Below, in pieces: positions 56,822 through 64,000 of a stretch of DNA of 64,000 nt (its first letter is position 1; the number at the start of each line of letters is the position of its first letter). Made by a program: the position numbers and the translations under genes. The DNA is from CALMFG01 sp963674805 (GTDB lineage: Bacteria > Bacillota > Clostridia > Christensenellales > CALMFG01). Under the pieces are notes generated by a model. It worked only from the letters and a program-made list of their open reading frames with translations. It did no database searches and had not been told where the DNA came from. The DNA is taken from contig CAXXNY010000026.1 in the NCBI GenBank assembly GCA_963674805.2, positions 314,225 to 378,224 of the forward strand. The letters are read 5' to 3'.

Positions 56822-57610
56822 TTATAACAAGCGTTTAATGTCTTCTTCAAATTCCCGGGCCATAGTTAAGCCCGTTTCGTATGCTTCCCTGTACTTGAGA
56901 AAATCAAGCGTACCTATATTATCAAAAATCACCTTATAAAACAAGTCCGCACCTGTCTGTCTGCGCTTTTCATCCAGCAGGGCTTTGCGCGTCGCCATTT
57001 TAAACGCGATTTTCGCATTCGTTGCGCTCGGCTTTCTGTTTGGCGGCGTTGGTATGATTGAGCTGACATCAATCCCGATAAGGACATTGCAGTCGTCCCG
57101 TATATAGTCCAACGGCACCACATTGGTCGCTCCGCCGTCAATATAATACTTATCACCAATCGGGTACGGCGGCACCCCGCCGGGCAGGGCGATGCTTGCC
57201 ATTACGGCATCAACCAGCTTCCCCGAATCAAACATCTTCTCTTCAAGCGAATAAAAATCAACCGCACAGATTTTCAGCGGAATCTTCAGCTCCTCAAAAG
57301 TTTCCACAGGCAAGAGATTTTCGATAAACCGTTTCATCCACTTTGCCCGCCGCGAAGGCCGCACGGCTTCCAGTTGAATCAGCAGACGGCGCTTTTTCCC
57401 TTTTGATGTGGTCTCGTCCAGCCTGGATACGAATTCCAGTATCTCTTCACTGGATTTGCCCGCGCAGTAAAGCGCGCCGATAATAGCGCCGATTGATGTT
57501 CCCGATACCGCACAGGGTTTAATCCCGTTTCTGTCCAGCACGTCCAAAAAAGCAAGATGCGCAAATCCCTTTGCACCACCGCCGCCTAAAGCGATTCCGA
57601 CTCGTTTCAC
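56822..57610 (-). CDS. Patatin-like phospholipase, intact dyad
   Basis: The product has 262 residues of the RssA/YchK-type family of small patatins. RVGIALGGGGAKGFAHLAFLDVLDRNG is the oxyanion loop, VSGTSIGAIIGALYCAG carries the nucleophile S39, and DKYYIDGGATNVVPLDYI the Asp (D158). The start is GTG at 57610 with AGGAG upstream. No signal peptide is present. It is the first gene of a two-gene unit with the Ser-less paralogue. The natural substrate is unknown; acyl ester or phospholipid hydrolysis is inferred from the family. Confidence 0.9.
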   Translation of the reverse strand: MKRVGIALGGGGAKGFAHLAFLDVLDRNGIKPCAVSGTSIGAIIGALYCAGKSSEEILEFVSRLDETTSKGKKRRLLIQLEAVRPSRRAKWMKRFIENLLPVETFEELKIPLKICAVDFYSLEEKMFDSGKLVDAVMASIALPGGVPPYPIGDKYYIDGGATNVVPLDYIRDDCNVLIGIDVSSIIPTPPNRKPSATNAKIAFKMATRKALLDEKRRQTGADLFYKVIFDNIGTLDFLKYREAYETGLTMAREFEEDIKRLL

Positions 57611-57655
57611 TTTTCTTCTCCTGTTTCAATATGAGTGAAAACTCTAATATTCGGT

Positions 57656-57685
57656 ATTATATCGCAGATGGTTTTGGATTATCAA
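57656..57685 (-). promoter_or_regulatory. Promoter of the patatin pair
   Basis: On the minus strand TTGATA (57685-57680) and TATAAT (57661-57656) have an 18-base spacer. Confidence 0.75.
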
Positions 57686-57750
57686 CCCCAAAAATCCGGG
57701 GCAGCACCCTGCCTTTTCCCTTTACGCTGTTAATCTTCGGCTTTTTGTTG

Positions 57751-57947
57751 TATAATTAGTAAAATAAGGTTTTTAAAAATTTTGGAGGCGAAAGGATCGT
57801 CAGTTCGTGCAGCCAGCAATGACCGGATAACCATCCGGCCGGCAGTTATATGTGATTAAGCATTCCTTGATTATTGGTTACGATAAAAAGCGTAACTGCT
57901 TATTACCGAATGGCGTTAATAACACGCAGCAAAGCTGTGCTTTTTTT
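57751..57947 (+). ncRNA. rlmCD leader RNA with 23S rRNA-like blocks
   Basis: TATAAT at 57751-57756 starts a leader of about 180-200 bases before the rlmCD start. It has a CCGGAT-AACC-ATCCGG hairpin (57823-57838). Two blocks are identical to the 23S rRNA encoded in this window, ATTCCTTG at 57862-57869 and CGAATGGCGT at 57907-57916. They flank a hairpin, GTTACG/CGTAAC (57877-57896), that replaces rRNA helix 71. TAAGCA (57857-57862) can pair with TGCTTA (57897-57902), leaving TTCCTTG in a bulge. Alternative pairings exist: GCAGTTA with TAACTGC, and GTGCAGC (57807-57813) with GCTGTGC of the terminator. The rRNA segment matched is the RlmCD target at U1939. Confidence 0.7.
57925..57947 (+). terminator. 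Intrinsic terminator inside the rlmCD leader
   Basis: CGCAGC, loop AAA, GCTGTG followed by CTTTTTTT (six pairs including one G-U). It lies 27 bases upstream of the rlmCD ATG, so read-through must be permitted for expression. Confidence 0.75.
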
Positions 57948-57973
57948 GGATTGGCATCCGCAATAAAACACCC

Positions 57974-59335
57974 ATGGATACACAAATAAAGAAAAACGAT
58001 GAAATCATCATCGATATTGACGATATTTCCGTTGAAGGATACGGAGTCGGAAGGCTGGACGGTGCGGTCGTATTTTGTGAAGGGCTTTTGCCGAAAGAAC
58101 GCGCACGGGTTAAGGTTATTAAGATTACCAAAAAGTTTTATGTGACGAAAGCGTTAGAAATCATCAGCCCGTCCGCACAGCGCGTGGAGCCCGAATGCCC
58201 TGTATTTCATCAATGCGGCGGATGTACACTACAGCACTTAAGCCTGCCCGCACAACTGATGTTTAAGCAAAGCAGGGTGAAAGCGACTTTAAAACACATC
58301 GGCGGGCTGGATGCGCCTGTGGAAGATATTATTCCGTCGCCCGATTATACGCATTACCGCAATAAGGCGGTCTTCCCCGTCGCCTTGGCTGACGATGCGG
58401 CTATCGCGGGCTTTTATAAACGGCACAGCCATCAGGTGGTGGATATTAATGACTGTCTGATACAGCATCCCGATATTAACGAAGTTCTTAAAATTACGAA
58501 ATCTTGGCTGAATACTTATGATATCTCCGTCTATAACGAAAAAACCGGACAGGGATTGGTTCGCCATATTTATGCCCGTGTTTCAAGTACGAATGAATTA
58601 ATGGCAGGTTTGGTATCCACTTCGGAAGATATCCCTGCCGTCGATAAATTAATCAAAACCCTGAAAAGCAAACTCAAAAGCCTGAAAGCTTTTTGCATTA
58701 ACATTAACCAGGAAAAGTCCAATGTCATCTTCGGAAGTGAAACGCGCTGTCTTTACGGCGACGGCGCCCTGACGCATGAAATCGACGGGCTCACCTTTTC
58801 TGTCAGTTTCGAATCGTTCTTACAGGTCAACAACCGGCAGACCGAGAATTTATATAAGCAGGCGCTTGCGTTTGCTGATATTCATCCCGATGACACGGTT
58901 GCGGACTTGTTCTGCGGCATCGGCACTTTGTCACTGCTGGCCGCCAGAAACGCAAAGCAGGTATACGGCATCGAAAATGTCCCTCAGGCGATTGAAAACG
59001 CCGGGGCGAATGCCTTAGCCAACGGCATTGAAAACATCGAATGGATTTGCGGCGACTGTACCAGTGAATTCCGGGCGCTTGAAAAACGTGTAGGCAGTAT
59101 TGATGTCGTGATTGTAGATCCGCCGCGTAAAGGGCTGGATGCCGAATTAATCGCCATTATCATCGCATCCGCACCGCGCCGTATCGTCTATATTTCCTGT
59201 GATCCCGCGACACTGGCACGTGATTTAAAACGCTTAAGCGCGGTTTATGACATCACCCATGTCGTACCGTTTGATATGTTCCCGCAGACCACGCATGTCG
59301 AAACAGTAGTGCGATTAACTAAGCGCAAACCATAG
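57974..59335 (+). CDS. rlmCD: 23S rRNA (uracil-5-)-methyltransferase, RlmCD/RlmD type
   Basis: The enzyme transfers a methyl group from SAM to U1939 (and in Gram-positives also U747) of 23S rRNA. The product has 453 residues. The N-terminal TRAM domain (about 8-65) is followed by four Cys in CPVFHQCGGC (C75, C81, C84) and C161, the [4Fe-4S] ligands. SAM motifs are TVADLFCGIGTLSLLAA and VIVDPPRKGL. The catalytic Cys is C409 in VYISCDPATLARDL and the base E443 in THVETVVRL. No clear Shine-Dalgarno sequence precedes the ATG, which is odd. The leader contains an rRNA-like element and a terminator, implying feedback control. Confidence 0.93.
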   Translation: MDTQIKKNDEIIIDIDDISVEGYGVGRLDGAVVFCEGLLPKERARVKVIKITKKFYVTKALEIISPSAQRVEPECPVFHQCGGCTLQHLSLPAQLMFKQSRVKATLKHIGGLDAPVEDIIPSPDYTHYRNKAVFPVALADDAAIAGFYKRHSHQVVDINDCLIQHPDINEVLKITKSWLNTYDISVYNEKTGQGLVRHIYARVSSTNELMAGLVSTSEDIPAVDKLIKTLKSKLKSLKAFCININQEKSNVIFGSETRCLYGDGALTHEIDGLTFSVSFESFLQVNNRQTENLYKQALAFADIHPDDTVADLFCGIGTLSLLAARNAKQVYGIENVPQAIENAGANALANGIENIEWICGDCTSEFRALEKRVGSIDVVIVDPPRKGLDAELIAIIIASAPRRIVYISCDPATLARDLKRLSAVYDITHVVPFDMFPQTTHVETVVRLTKRKP

Positions 59336-59387
59336 TAAAAATTACATAGTATTTTATTCTTCGGAATTGTGCGGCAGAGAGACTGAT

Positions 59388-59813
59388 TTGATTAGAAAAT
59401 TTAAAAACGGTGATTTGGATAAGGTGATGGCAATCTGGCTGGCGTCAAATATGTCGGCGCATCATTTTGTCCCTAAAAACTATTGGATTAATCACTTTGA
59501 TGAAGTAAGGCGTTTGCTCCCGGATTCCCAGATAATCGTCTATGAATCAGAAGGCGATATTAAGGCCTTTTTAGGAACAGTTGATGGGTATATTGCGGGT
59601 ATTTTTGTGTCGACTGAAAGCCAATCACACGGCATCGGGAAGCAATTACTCGACACAATAAAACAGGATTATTCTGAGCTGAGTTTAAAAGTCTACAAAA
59701 AGAATATCAGAGCGGTTCGTTTTTATCAGCGGGAACAGTTTATCATTAAGCAAGAGCAAATCGACGAACAGACTGGTGAAACGGAATACCTGATGATATG
59801 GAAAAGGCCATAA
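59388..59813 (+). CDS. GNAT N-acetyltransferase (YjaB-like)
   Basis: The product has about 141 residues. IRKFKNGDLDKVMAIWLASNMSAHHFVPKNYW starts the domain. YIAGIFVSTESQSHGIGKQLLDTIKQDYSELSLKVYKKNIRAVRFYQREQF contains the acetyl-CoA loop (QxxGIG) and the usual C-terminal motif. The TTG at 59388 follows AGAGAG and aligns with family starts; a TTG at 59367 would add seven residues. The acceptor substrate is unknown. Confidence 0.82.
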   Translation: MIRKFKNGDLDKVMAIWLASNMSAHHFVPKNYWINHFDEVRRLLPDSQIIVYESEGDIKAFLGTVDGYIAGIFVSTESQSHGIGKQLLDTIKQDYSELSLKVYKKNIRAVRFYQREQFIIKQEQIDEQTGETEYLMIWKRP

Positions 59814-59946
59814 ATCACATAGACGCAGTATTGAGAGTATCACCAAAAAGTTATATATTATTCATAGTTTTAAATCAGCAAAATGAATTTTATGGCGGAG
59901 AACACGTTTCATATATCAAAATATAAAAGAACTTGAGTGATGAAAA

Positions 59947-61455
59947 ATGGTATTATTACTGAATATCTTATTAATTTCTTCCTGCTTTATGCTGGTTGCC
60001 CTGGCTATAAATACCTGGAAGCACCTGCAAATCAACGGCATGTCCGGCTTGTTTGCTATGATCGTGTTTTTTATGGTATGGGTTGTCGGAAATCTGGTTG
60101 AGATTAATGCATCCGATTTTAATTGGATACTCTGGGGGCGTAATGTCCAGCAAATCGGCGTTTTCTTTACCCCGCTTTGCAGCCTTATTTTTAGTGTAGG
60201 TTATACGGCAAACCGGAAACTTAACAAATTTGTATATATCATCAGCGTTATAGAAATCATTTCTGTTATTCTGATCTTCACCGACCAGTACCATCATATC
60301 ATGCGCGAGCGAGTTGTGCTCCAAACGGATGCCGTATTCGGGCATGCAATTTCGGTCACTTCGACCAAGATCGGATCGGTTCTGGTTGCCTTTAACTTCT
60401 GTGTTCCGTTGATTGCCCTCGCCAATTTTATTACGTTTACGAGGAAAGTATCCGGGAAACTCCGGCGTTCGCTTTGGTTGATTATCATCAGCATCTTTTT
60501 AACCTTTGTCGTAGCCGTCGTACAGTCCACTGTATTGAGCCAAATTGGGATCAATATCCCGATTCCGGTATGGAACCTTCCGTGCGTCGCACTAATAGCT
60601 TACGCGGTTATTAAAGGCGGTTTCATCGGCGTTGCACCCACCGCCCTTAACAAAGTCTTTGAAGTAATTGATCAAGGTATCATTGTCTTAGACGAAAACG
60701 GGAAAGTGATTGAGCACAACCGGCGGGCTTCGGAACTCATGGACGATATCGGTCATTCCGATTCCATCAAAATCGGTACGGATATTTTAGCGCTCATTTC
60801 CGGTAAAAATAATCCGGATGAAGATAGCTTTTCAATTGACGACCTGCCGGCAGAACTGAATATCGCGCAAAAAAACCGCTATATTTCACTGGTTCACCAT
60901 ACGTTAAACGCGTTCAGGGGAAAACTTGTCGGGTATGTCCTTGTCCTGACCGATATCACCTATCTAAAAGTGCGTGCCGAGATTGACTCGCTGACAGGCA
61001 TCTATAACCGTGAGGGCATGACAAATGCTTTTTTGGATTTACAGGGGCAGATTGAAAGCGAAGCCCATTTATCGGCAATGATTATTGATATAGACGATTT
61101 TAAAAAGATCAATGATACCTACACCCATTTCGGGGGTGATATCATTCTGATGGATTTTGTCAGTACCGTACAGTCTCTTTTGTCAGAGAAGTACTTTTTA
61201 GGCCGCCTCGGCGGAGATGAGTTTGTCATTGTTCTGCCGATGGAAATTGAGGCCGTTATGACAATAGCAGAGAGACTACGCAAGTGTATTTCGGAACGAA
61301 GCGTACAGTATCTGGATCATAAAATCCAATACACCATCAGCGTGGGGGTTGCCAGCAGCGTCAATACGGATTGTGTATTATCTGACCTGCTCTTTAAGGC
61401 GGATTTGGCTTTGTATAAAGCAAAGCATCACGGAAAAAACTTGGTCAGCATGTAA
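59947..61455 (+). CDS. Diguanylate cyclase with seven-helix membrane sensor
   Basis: The product has 502 residues. Residues 1-225 form about seven membrane helices of the histidine-kinase N-terminal 7TM type (VLLLNILLISSCFMLVALAI, MVWVVGNLVEINAS). A PAS-like segment follows (KVFEVIDQGIIVLDENGKVIEHNRRASELM). The GGDEF domain starts at AEIDSLTGIYNREGM and carries RLGGDEFVIVLP with GGDEF at 422-426, plus IQYTISVGVASS. The active motif is intact, so it should make c-di-GMP. The RxxD inhibitory site five residues upstream of GGDEF is absent. The signal is unknown. Confidence 0.9.
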   Translation: MVLLLNILLISSCFMLVALAINTWKHLQINGMSGLFAMIVFFMVWVVGNLVEINASDFNWILWGRNVQQIGVFFTPLCSLIFSVGYTANRKLNKFVYIISVIEIISVILIFTDQYHHIMRERVVLQTDAVFGHAISVTSTKIGSVLVAFNFCVPLIALANFITFTRKVSGKLRRSLWLIIISIFLTFVVAVVQSTVLSQIGINIPIPVWNLPCVALIAYAVIKGGFIGVAPTALNKVFEVIDQGIIVLDENGKVIEHNRRASELMDDIGHSDSIKIGTDILALISGKNNPDEDSFSIDDLPAELNIAQKNRYISLVHHTLNAFRGKLVGYVLVLTDITYLKVRAEIDSLTGIYNREGMTNAFLDLQGQIESEAHLSAMIIDIDDFKKINDTYTHFGGDIILMDFVSTVQSLLSEKYFLGRLGGDEFVIVLPMEIEAVMTIAERLRKCISERSVQYLDHKIQYTISVGVASSVNTDCVLSDLLFKADLALYKAKHHGKNLVSM

Positions 61456-61565
61456 CGTTTAAATGTAAGTCCACTAAGAATAGAAAACCATACGCGCGTC
61501 TAAAAAATAAATCTTTATAGCGCGCGGCATTTATAATGCTATACTAAGTAAAAAGGGGCTTTTAG

Positions 61566-61910
61566 ATGCCACTGACTGAAATCGGCTGCTGCGGTGCATA
61601 CTGCGGTACCTGCCCGGTACTGCAGGATAAGACCTGTAAGGGCTGTAAAATCGGATATGATGACGGCTCGCGCGACCTTTCCAAGGCGAAATGCCGGATG
61701 AAAGTCTGCTGCATGCAGCATGGACTCATCTCATGTGCAGACTGCCCGGATTATATGACATGCGCTGATCTTCAAACGTTCTATGGCAAAAACGGATATA
61801 AATATGACAAATACCGGCAGGCAACTGCGTTTATCCGGGAAAACGGGTATAATGCATTCTTAAAGGCTGCCCGTCAGTGGACCAGGGCATACGGTAAATA
61901 CCCGAAATAA
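61566..61910 (+). CDS. DUF3795 Cys-rich protein
   Basis: The product has 114 residues. IGCCGAYCGTCPVLQDKTCKGCKIGYDDG and CRMKVCCMQHGLISCADCPDYMTCADLQTFYGKNGY match DUF3795, a family of small Cys-rich proteins (here over ten Cys) that probably bind metal. AAAGGGG lies before the ATG. It is followed by a GNAT gene and a gene of an uncharacterised family. Confidence 0.88.
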   Translation: MPLTEIGCCGAYCGTCPVLQDKTCKGCKIGYDDGSRDLSKAKCRMKVCCMQHGLISCADCPDYMTCADLQTFYGKNGYKYDKYRQATAFIRENGYNAFLKAARQWTRAYGKYPK

Positions 61911-61935
61911 CAGGCAAAAGATTCAGGAGGCCGTT

Positions 61936-62343
61936 ATGAAATATCATATGATGGAAAACAAACTCTCCCCCTCGATTTACCGCGCGATGCGCATCGCATG
62001 CGGGCTGTCGCCCAAAAGTCATGAGGCGGCGGAAATCGGGCTTAGAAACTCGCTGTATACGGTTTCAATCGAAAACCACGAGACCACCATCGCCATGGGG
62101 CGCGTCATCGGTGACGGCGGAACTGCCTGTCAAGTGGTCGATATCTGCGTTCTTCCGCATTTGCAGGGGCAGGGACTCGGCAAGGAAATCATGAGCCATA
62201 TTATGAAATTTATCAATACCCAGCTCCCTTCCACCTGCTATGTCAGTCTGATTGCAGACGGCAACGCCAAATACCTGTATGAGAAATTCGGATTCAAGGA
62301 TACCATGCCCGATTCAACCGGGATGTATTTGGAGATAGAATAA
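61936..62343 (+). CDS. GNAT N-acetyltransferase
   Basis: The product has 135 residues. SIYRAMRIACGLSPKSHEAAEIGLRNSLYTVSIE starts it. ICVLPHLQGQGLGKEIMSHIMKFI is the acetyl-CoA loop. YVSLIADGNAKYLYEKFGFKDT is the end of the domain. AGGAGG precedes the ATG. The substrate is unknown. Confidence 0.85.
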   Translation: MKYHMMENKLSPSIYRAMRIACGLSPKSHEAAEIGLRNSLYTVSIENHETTIAMGRVIGDGGTACQVVDICVLPHLQGQGLGKEIMSHIMKFINTQLPSTCYVSLIADGNAKYLYEKFGFKDTMPDSTGMYLEIE

Positions 62344-62348
62344 CCTTT

Positions 62349-62831
62349 ATGAAATCTTTAAGCAATTCTATGAAAACCTACAAGGCGCTGATGGATGCAG
62401 GCGATATGCCGGAAGCATACCGCGGATTAATGCAATACCTGATGCGGCTCCGGACATATTTTGCCGATCATTATCCGGATTATACGGTATCCGGCAGTCT
62501 TTATTTCGGATATATGGATATGTCCTATTTTTCTGTTGCGCCGGCCGCGCTTAAAAAAAGAGGGCTTAAAGCCGCCATTGTTTTTCTGCATGAAACTTGT
62601 TCGTTTGAAATCTGGCTTTCCGGCGTTAACCGGAAAACCCAAGGGGAATTCTATGAACTTTTCAGTACGTATGAATGGCATTACGGGACAATCTGCGTTC
62701 CCGGAAAAGGTGTGGATGCTATTGTTTCAGCGCCGCTGGTCAGCGAACCCGATTTTGATGATTTGGATGCTCTCACATCGAAAATCGAGCGCGGAACGAA
62801 CGCATTTCTTGACGCTGTATACTGTTTCTAA
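62349..62831 (+). CDS. Uncharacterised protein (resembles DUF7000)
   Basis: The product has 160 residues; SGSLYFGYMDMSYFSVAPAALKKRGLKAAIVFLHETCSFEIWLSGVNRKTQGEFYELF is the recognisable core of a family of small proteins of unknown function in Clostridia. GGAG lies 14 bases before the start. It begins five bases after the GNAT gene and is probably cotranscribed. Confidence 0.65.
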   Translation: MKSLSNSMKTYKALMDAGDMPEAYRGLMQYLMRLRTYFADHYPDYTVSGSLYFGYMDMSYFSVAPAALKKRGLKAAIVFLHETCSFEIWLSGVNRKTQGEFYELFSTYEWHYGTICVPGKGVDAIVSAPLVSEPDFDDLDALTSKIERGTNAFLDAVYCF

Positions 62832-62898
62832 ACGATATCAGACCGTGAGGGCTAATATGTCGGTATTCTGTTTTATCTAAGCGATGAGAGGTATCAGT

Positions 62899-63427
62899 AT
62901 GGCAAACCCGCGAAAAATGCTGAGCAACTGGGATGCGCCGTATATTCAGTCACTGATTCGGCTTATTGAAACTCAAGTAAGCAAACATTGGCGAATTGGG
63001 CATTAGACTATTCCGAAAATCTCCTTTTGCCGCTTTGGTCTCAGTATTATCCAGACGATCCGCGTCCAAGCTTGCTTTAGATGCCGCACGTAACTGGTTA
63101 AAAGGAACGATTAAGCTCCCTGCTGCTAAAGAAGCCATCTTAGCCTGCCCATGCTGCCGCACGGGATGCAGCCGGGAATGCCGTTGCTCAGGGCTGTGCA
63201 AGAGCCATCGGACAAAGTGCATCAACAATCCATTCGGCAAAGCATTGTGCCGGGCTGGCGTTTTATGGCGCCGCCTGGCAATGGCATACGAACATCTTGG
63301 TATTAACCAGCCGTGGAATAAGATAGAGAAATTTGCCGCAGAAGAGTGCGGCCGTATGGAGGAAGCCCTGCGTTCTGTCTCTGTCAGAGATGACCCCAAC
63401 CCTGTTAACATCGATTGGAAGTGTTAA
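62899..63427 (+). pseudogene. Imm-5-like putative immunity protein, broken by frameshifts
   Basis: Reading across frames gives a continuous protein: MANPRKMLSNWDAPYIQSLIRLIETQ, then SKQTLANWALDYSENLLLPLW, LALDAARNWLKGTIKLPAAKEAILAC, HAAARDAAGNAVAQGCARAIGQSAST, and the end KIEKFAAEECGRMEEALRSV...NIDWKC. This matches a putative immunity protein family in Bacillota. Four single-base changes break the frame. They are a lost A near 62971, a lost base near 63066, an extra C near 63150 and a lost C near 63275. No missense or nonsense damage is visible once repaired, so base-call error is likely. Confidence 0.7.
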
Positions 63428-63521
63428 ACTTATTATTTCAGGGCTAAATACATGATAAAGCATTAATCATTATTTATCCCGAACGAATTTTATTTTTTAT
63501 AAATCAAAAGGAGATATACGC

Positions 63522-64000
63522 ATGAAACCATCGGCATGATCGGCGGCGTGACCTGGAACTCCACCGTTGAATACTACCGCATCATCACCAGACCGTCGCA
63601 AGTGCGTTGGGCGGTGTACACAGCGCAGAAATAATGCTGTATTCCTTGACTTGAGGGTGTGGCTGAGCTGCAGTCCGCCGGAGAGTGGGACAAAGCTGAC
63701 CGATATCATGGTCGACCGTGCCAACCGCTTAAAAAAGGCGGCGCGGATTTTGTCATTATCTGCGCTACACGATGCATCTGATGGCGCCGGTAATCGAGAA
63801 AGAAACCGGGCTTTCGGTTCTGCATATCGCGGATGTCACAGGCAAAAAGGTAATCGAAGCGGGATTAAAAAGATCACCCTGCTCGGTACAAAATATGTCA
63901 TGGAGGGTGATTTTATACCGGTATCCTGCAGGACCGCTATCAGATAGAGGTCATGATCCTTCCGCTCCACAGCGTGAAATCATTCATAATGTTATTTATG
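63522..64000 (+). pseudogene. Aspartate/glutamate racemase family gene, multiply frameshifted and cut by right edge
   Basis: AAAAGGAG lies before the ATG at 63522. Joining frames gives TIGMIGGVTWNSTVEYYRII, SALGGVHSAEIMLYS, MVDRANRLKKGGADFVII, MHLMAPVIEKETGLSVLHIADVTGKKVIEAGL, ITLLGTKYVMEGDF and VMIPSAPQREIIHNVI. This is an aspartate racemase-type enzyme acting on D/L amino acids. About ten single-base gaps or insertions occur in 480 bases, nearly all missing bases in runs of A, T, C or G. The frame is not intact as given. The 3' end is outside the window. Confidence 0.75.

Overview
The window looks like chromosomal DNA of an anaerobic Bacillota (Clostridia-like). The 16S and 23S genes have clostridial-type sequence, and the promoters are classic sigma-A type with 17-base spacers. 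Most genes have AGGAGG-like ribosome binding sites. There are c-di-AMP, FMN and tetrahydrofolate riboswitches, ECF vitamin transporter S components, a flavodiiron protein, and a meso-DAP/lysine gene. I cannot name the genus from the sequence alone. Base composition is near 50% GC except for a few AT-rich genes (5750-6526, about 7840-8454).

Layout. 1-4144 (minus): galU, ahcY, mtaD and a lipoprotein in one tight operon. 4253-5681: dinB with a strong promoter and a structured leader. 5750-6526: an AT-rich gene of cyclase-like appearance. 6612-7657 (minus): dapB behind a complete c-di-AMP riboswitch and terminator. 7870-8580: remains of an integrated element beside tRNA-Asn. 8613-14098 (minus): a complete rRNA operon (16S, tRNA-Ala, tRNA-Ile, 23S, 5S, tRNA-Asn). 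14254-20579: membrane proteins, an FGGY kinase divergent from a NagD-like phosphatase, a 50-residue acidic protein, and lepA. 20728-29567: a LUD protein, a YdjG/YdjI-like membrane-stress pair, icd, an ECF sigma factor with a membrane partner, tsaE-tsaB-rimI, and ribU under an FMN riboswitch. 29557-35879: a calcium-type P-ATPase and a three-gene GlpABC-like glycerol-3-phosphate oxidation operon. 36150-45010: hydrolases, an orphan TctC-like lipoprotein, fprA, a folate ECF component with a THF riboswitch, an Fe-dependent alcohol dehydrogenase, and a secreted D-Ala-D-Ala dipeptidase-like enzyme. 45042-53256: a divergent surface-polysaccharide locus making UDP-L-FucNAc (capE, capF, capG) with its glycosyltransferases. 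Then tkt, a patatin pair, rlmCD, a diguanylate cyclase and small genes.

The strongest candidate for something undescribed is the roughly 200-nt leader of the 23S rRNA uridine methyltransferase gene rlmCD (about 57763-57947). It carries two blocks identical to the 23S rRNA around the enzyme's own target uridine (U1939 region): ATTCCTTG and CGAATGGCGT, in the same order. They flank a substituted hairpin and are followed by an intrinsic terminator. This suggests that the enzyme, or its saturation with rRNA, controls its own transcription through an rRNA mimic.

Other notable points are a patatin whose catalytic Ser is replaced by Gly next to an intact paralogue, c-di-AMP control of dapB, an SD-sequestering stem downstream of the THF aptamer, and a broken wbuB-like gene. 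From about 62960 to the right edge there is a burst of mostly homopolymer single-base indels. These break two otherwise well-preserved genes and look more like consensus error than real decay.
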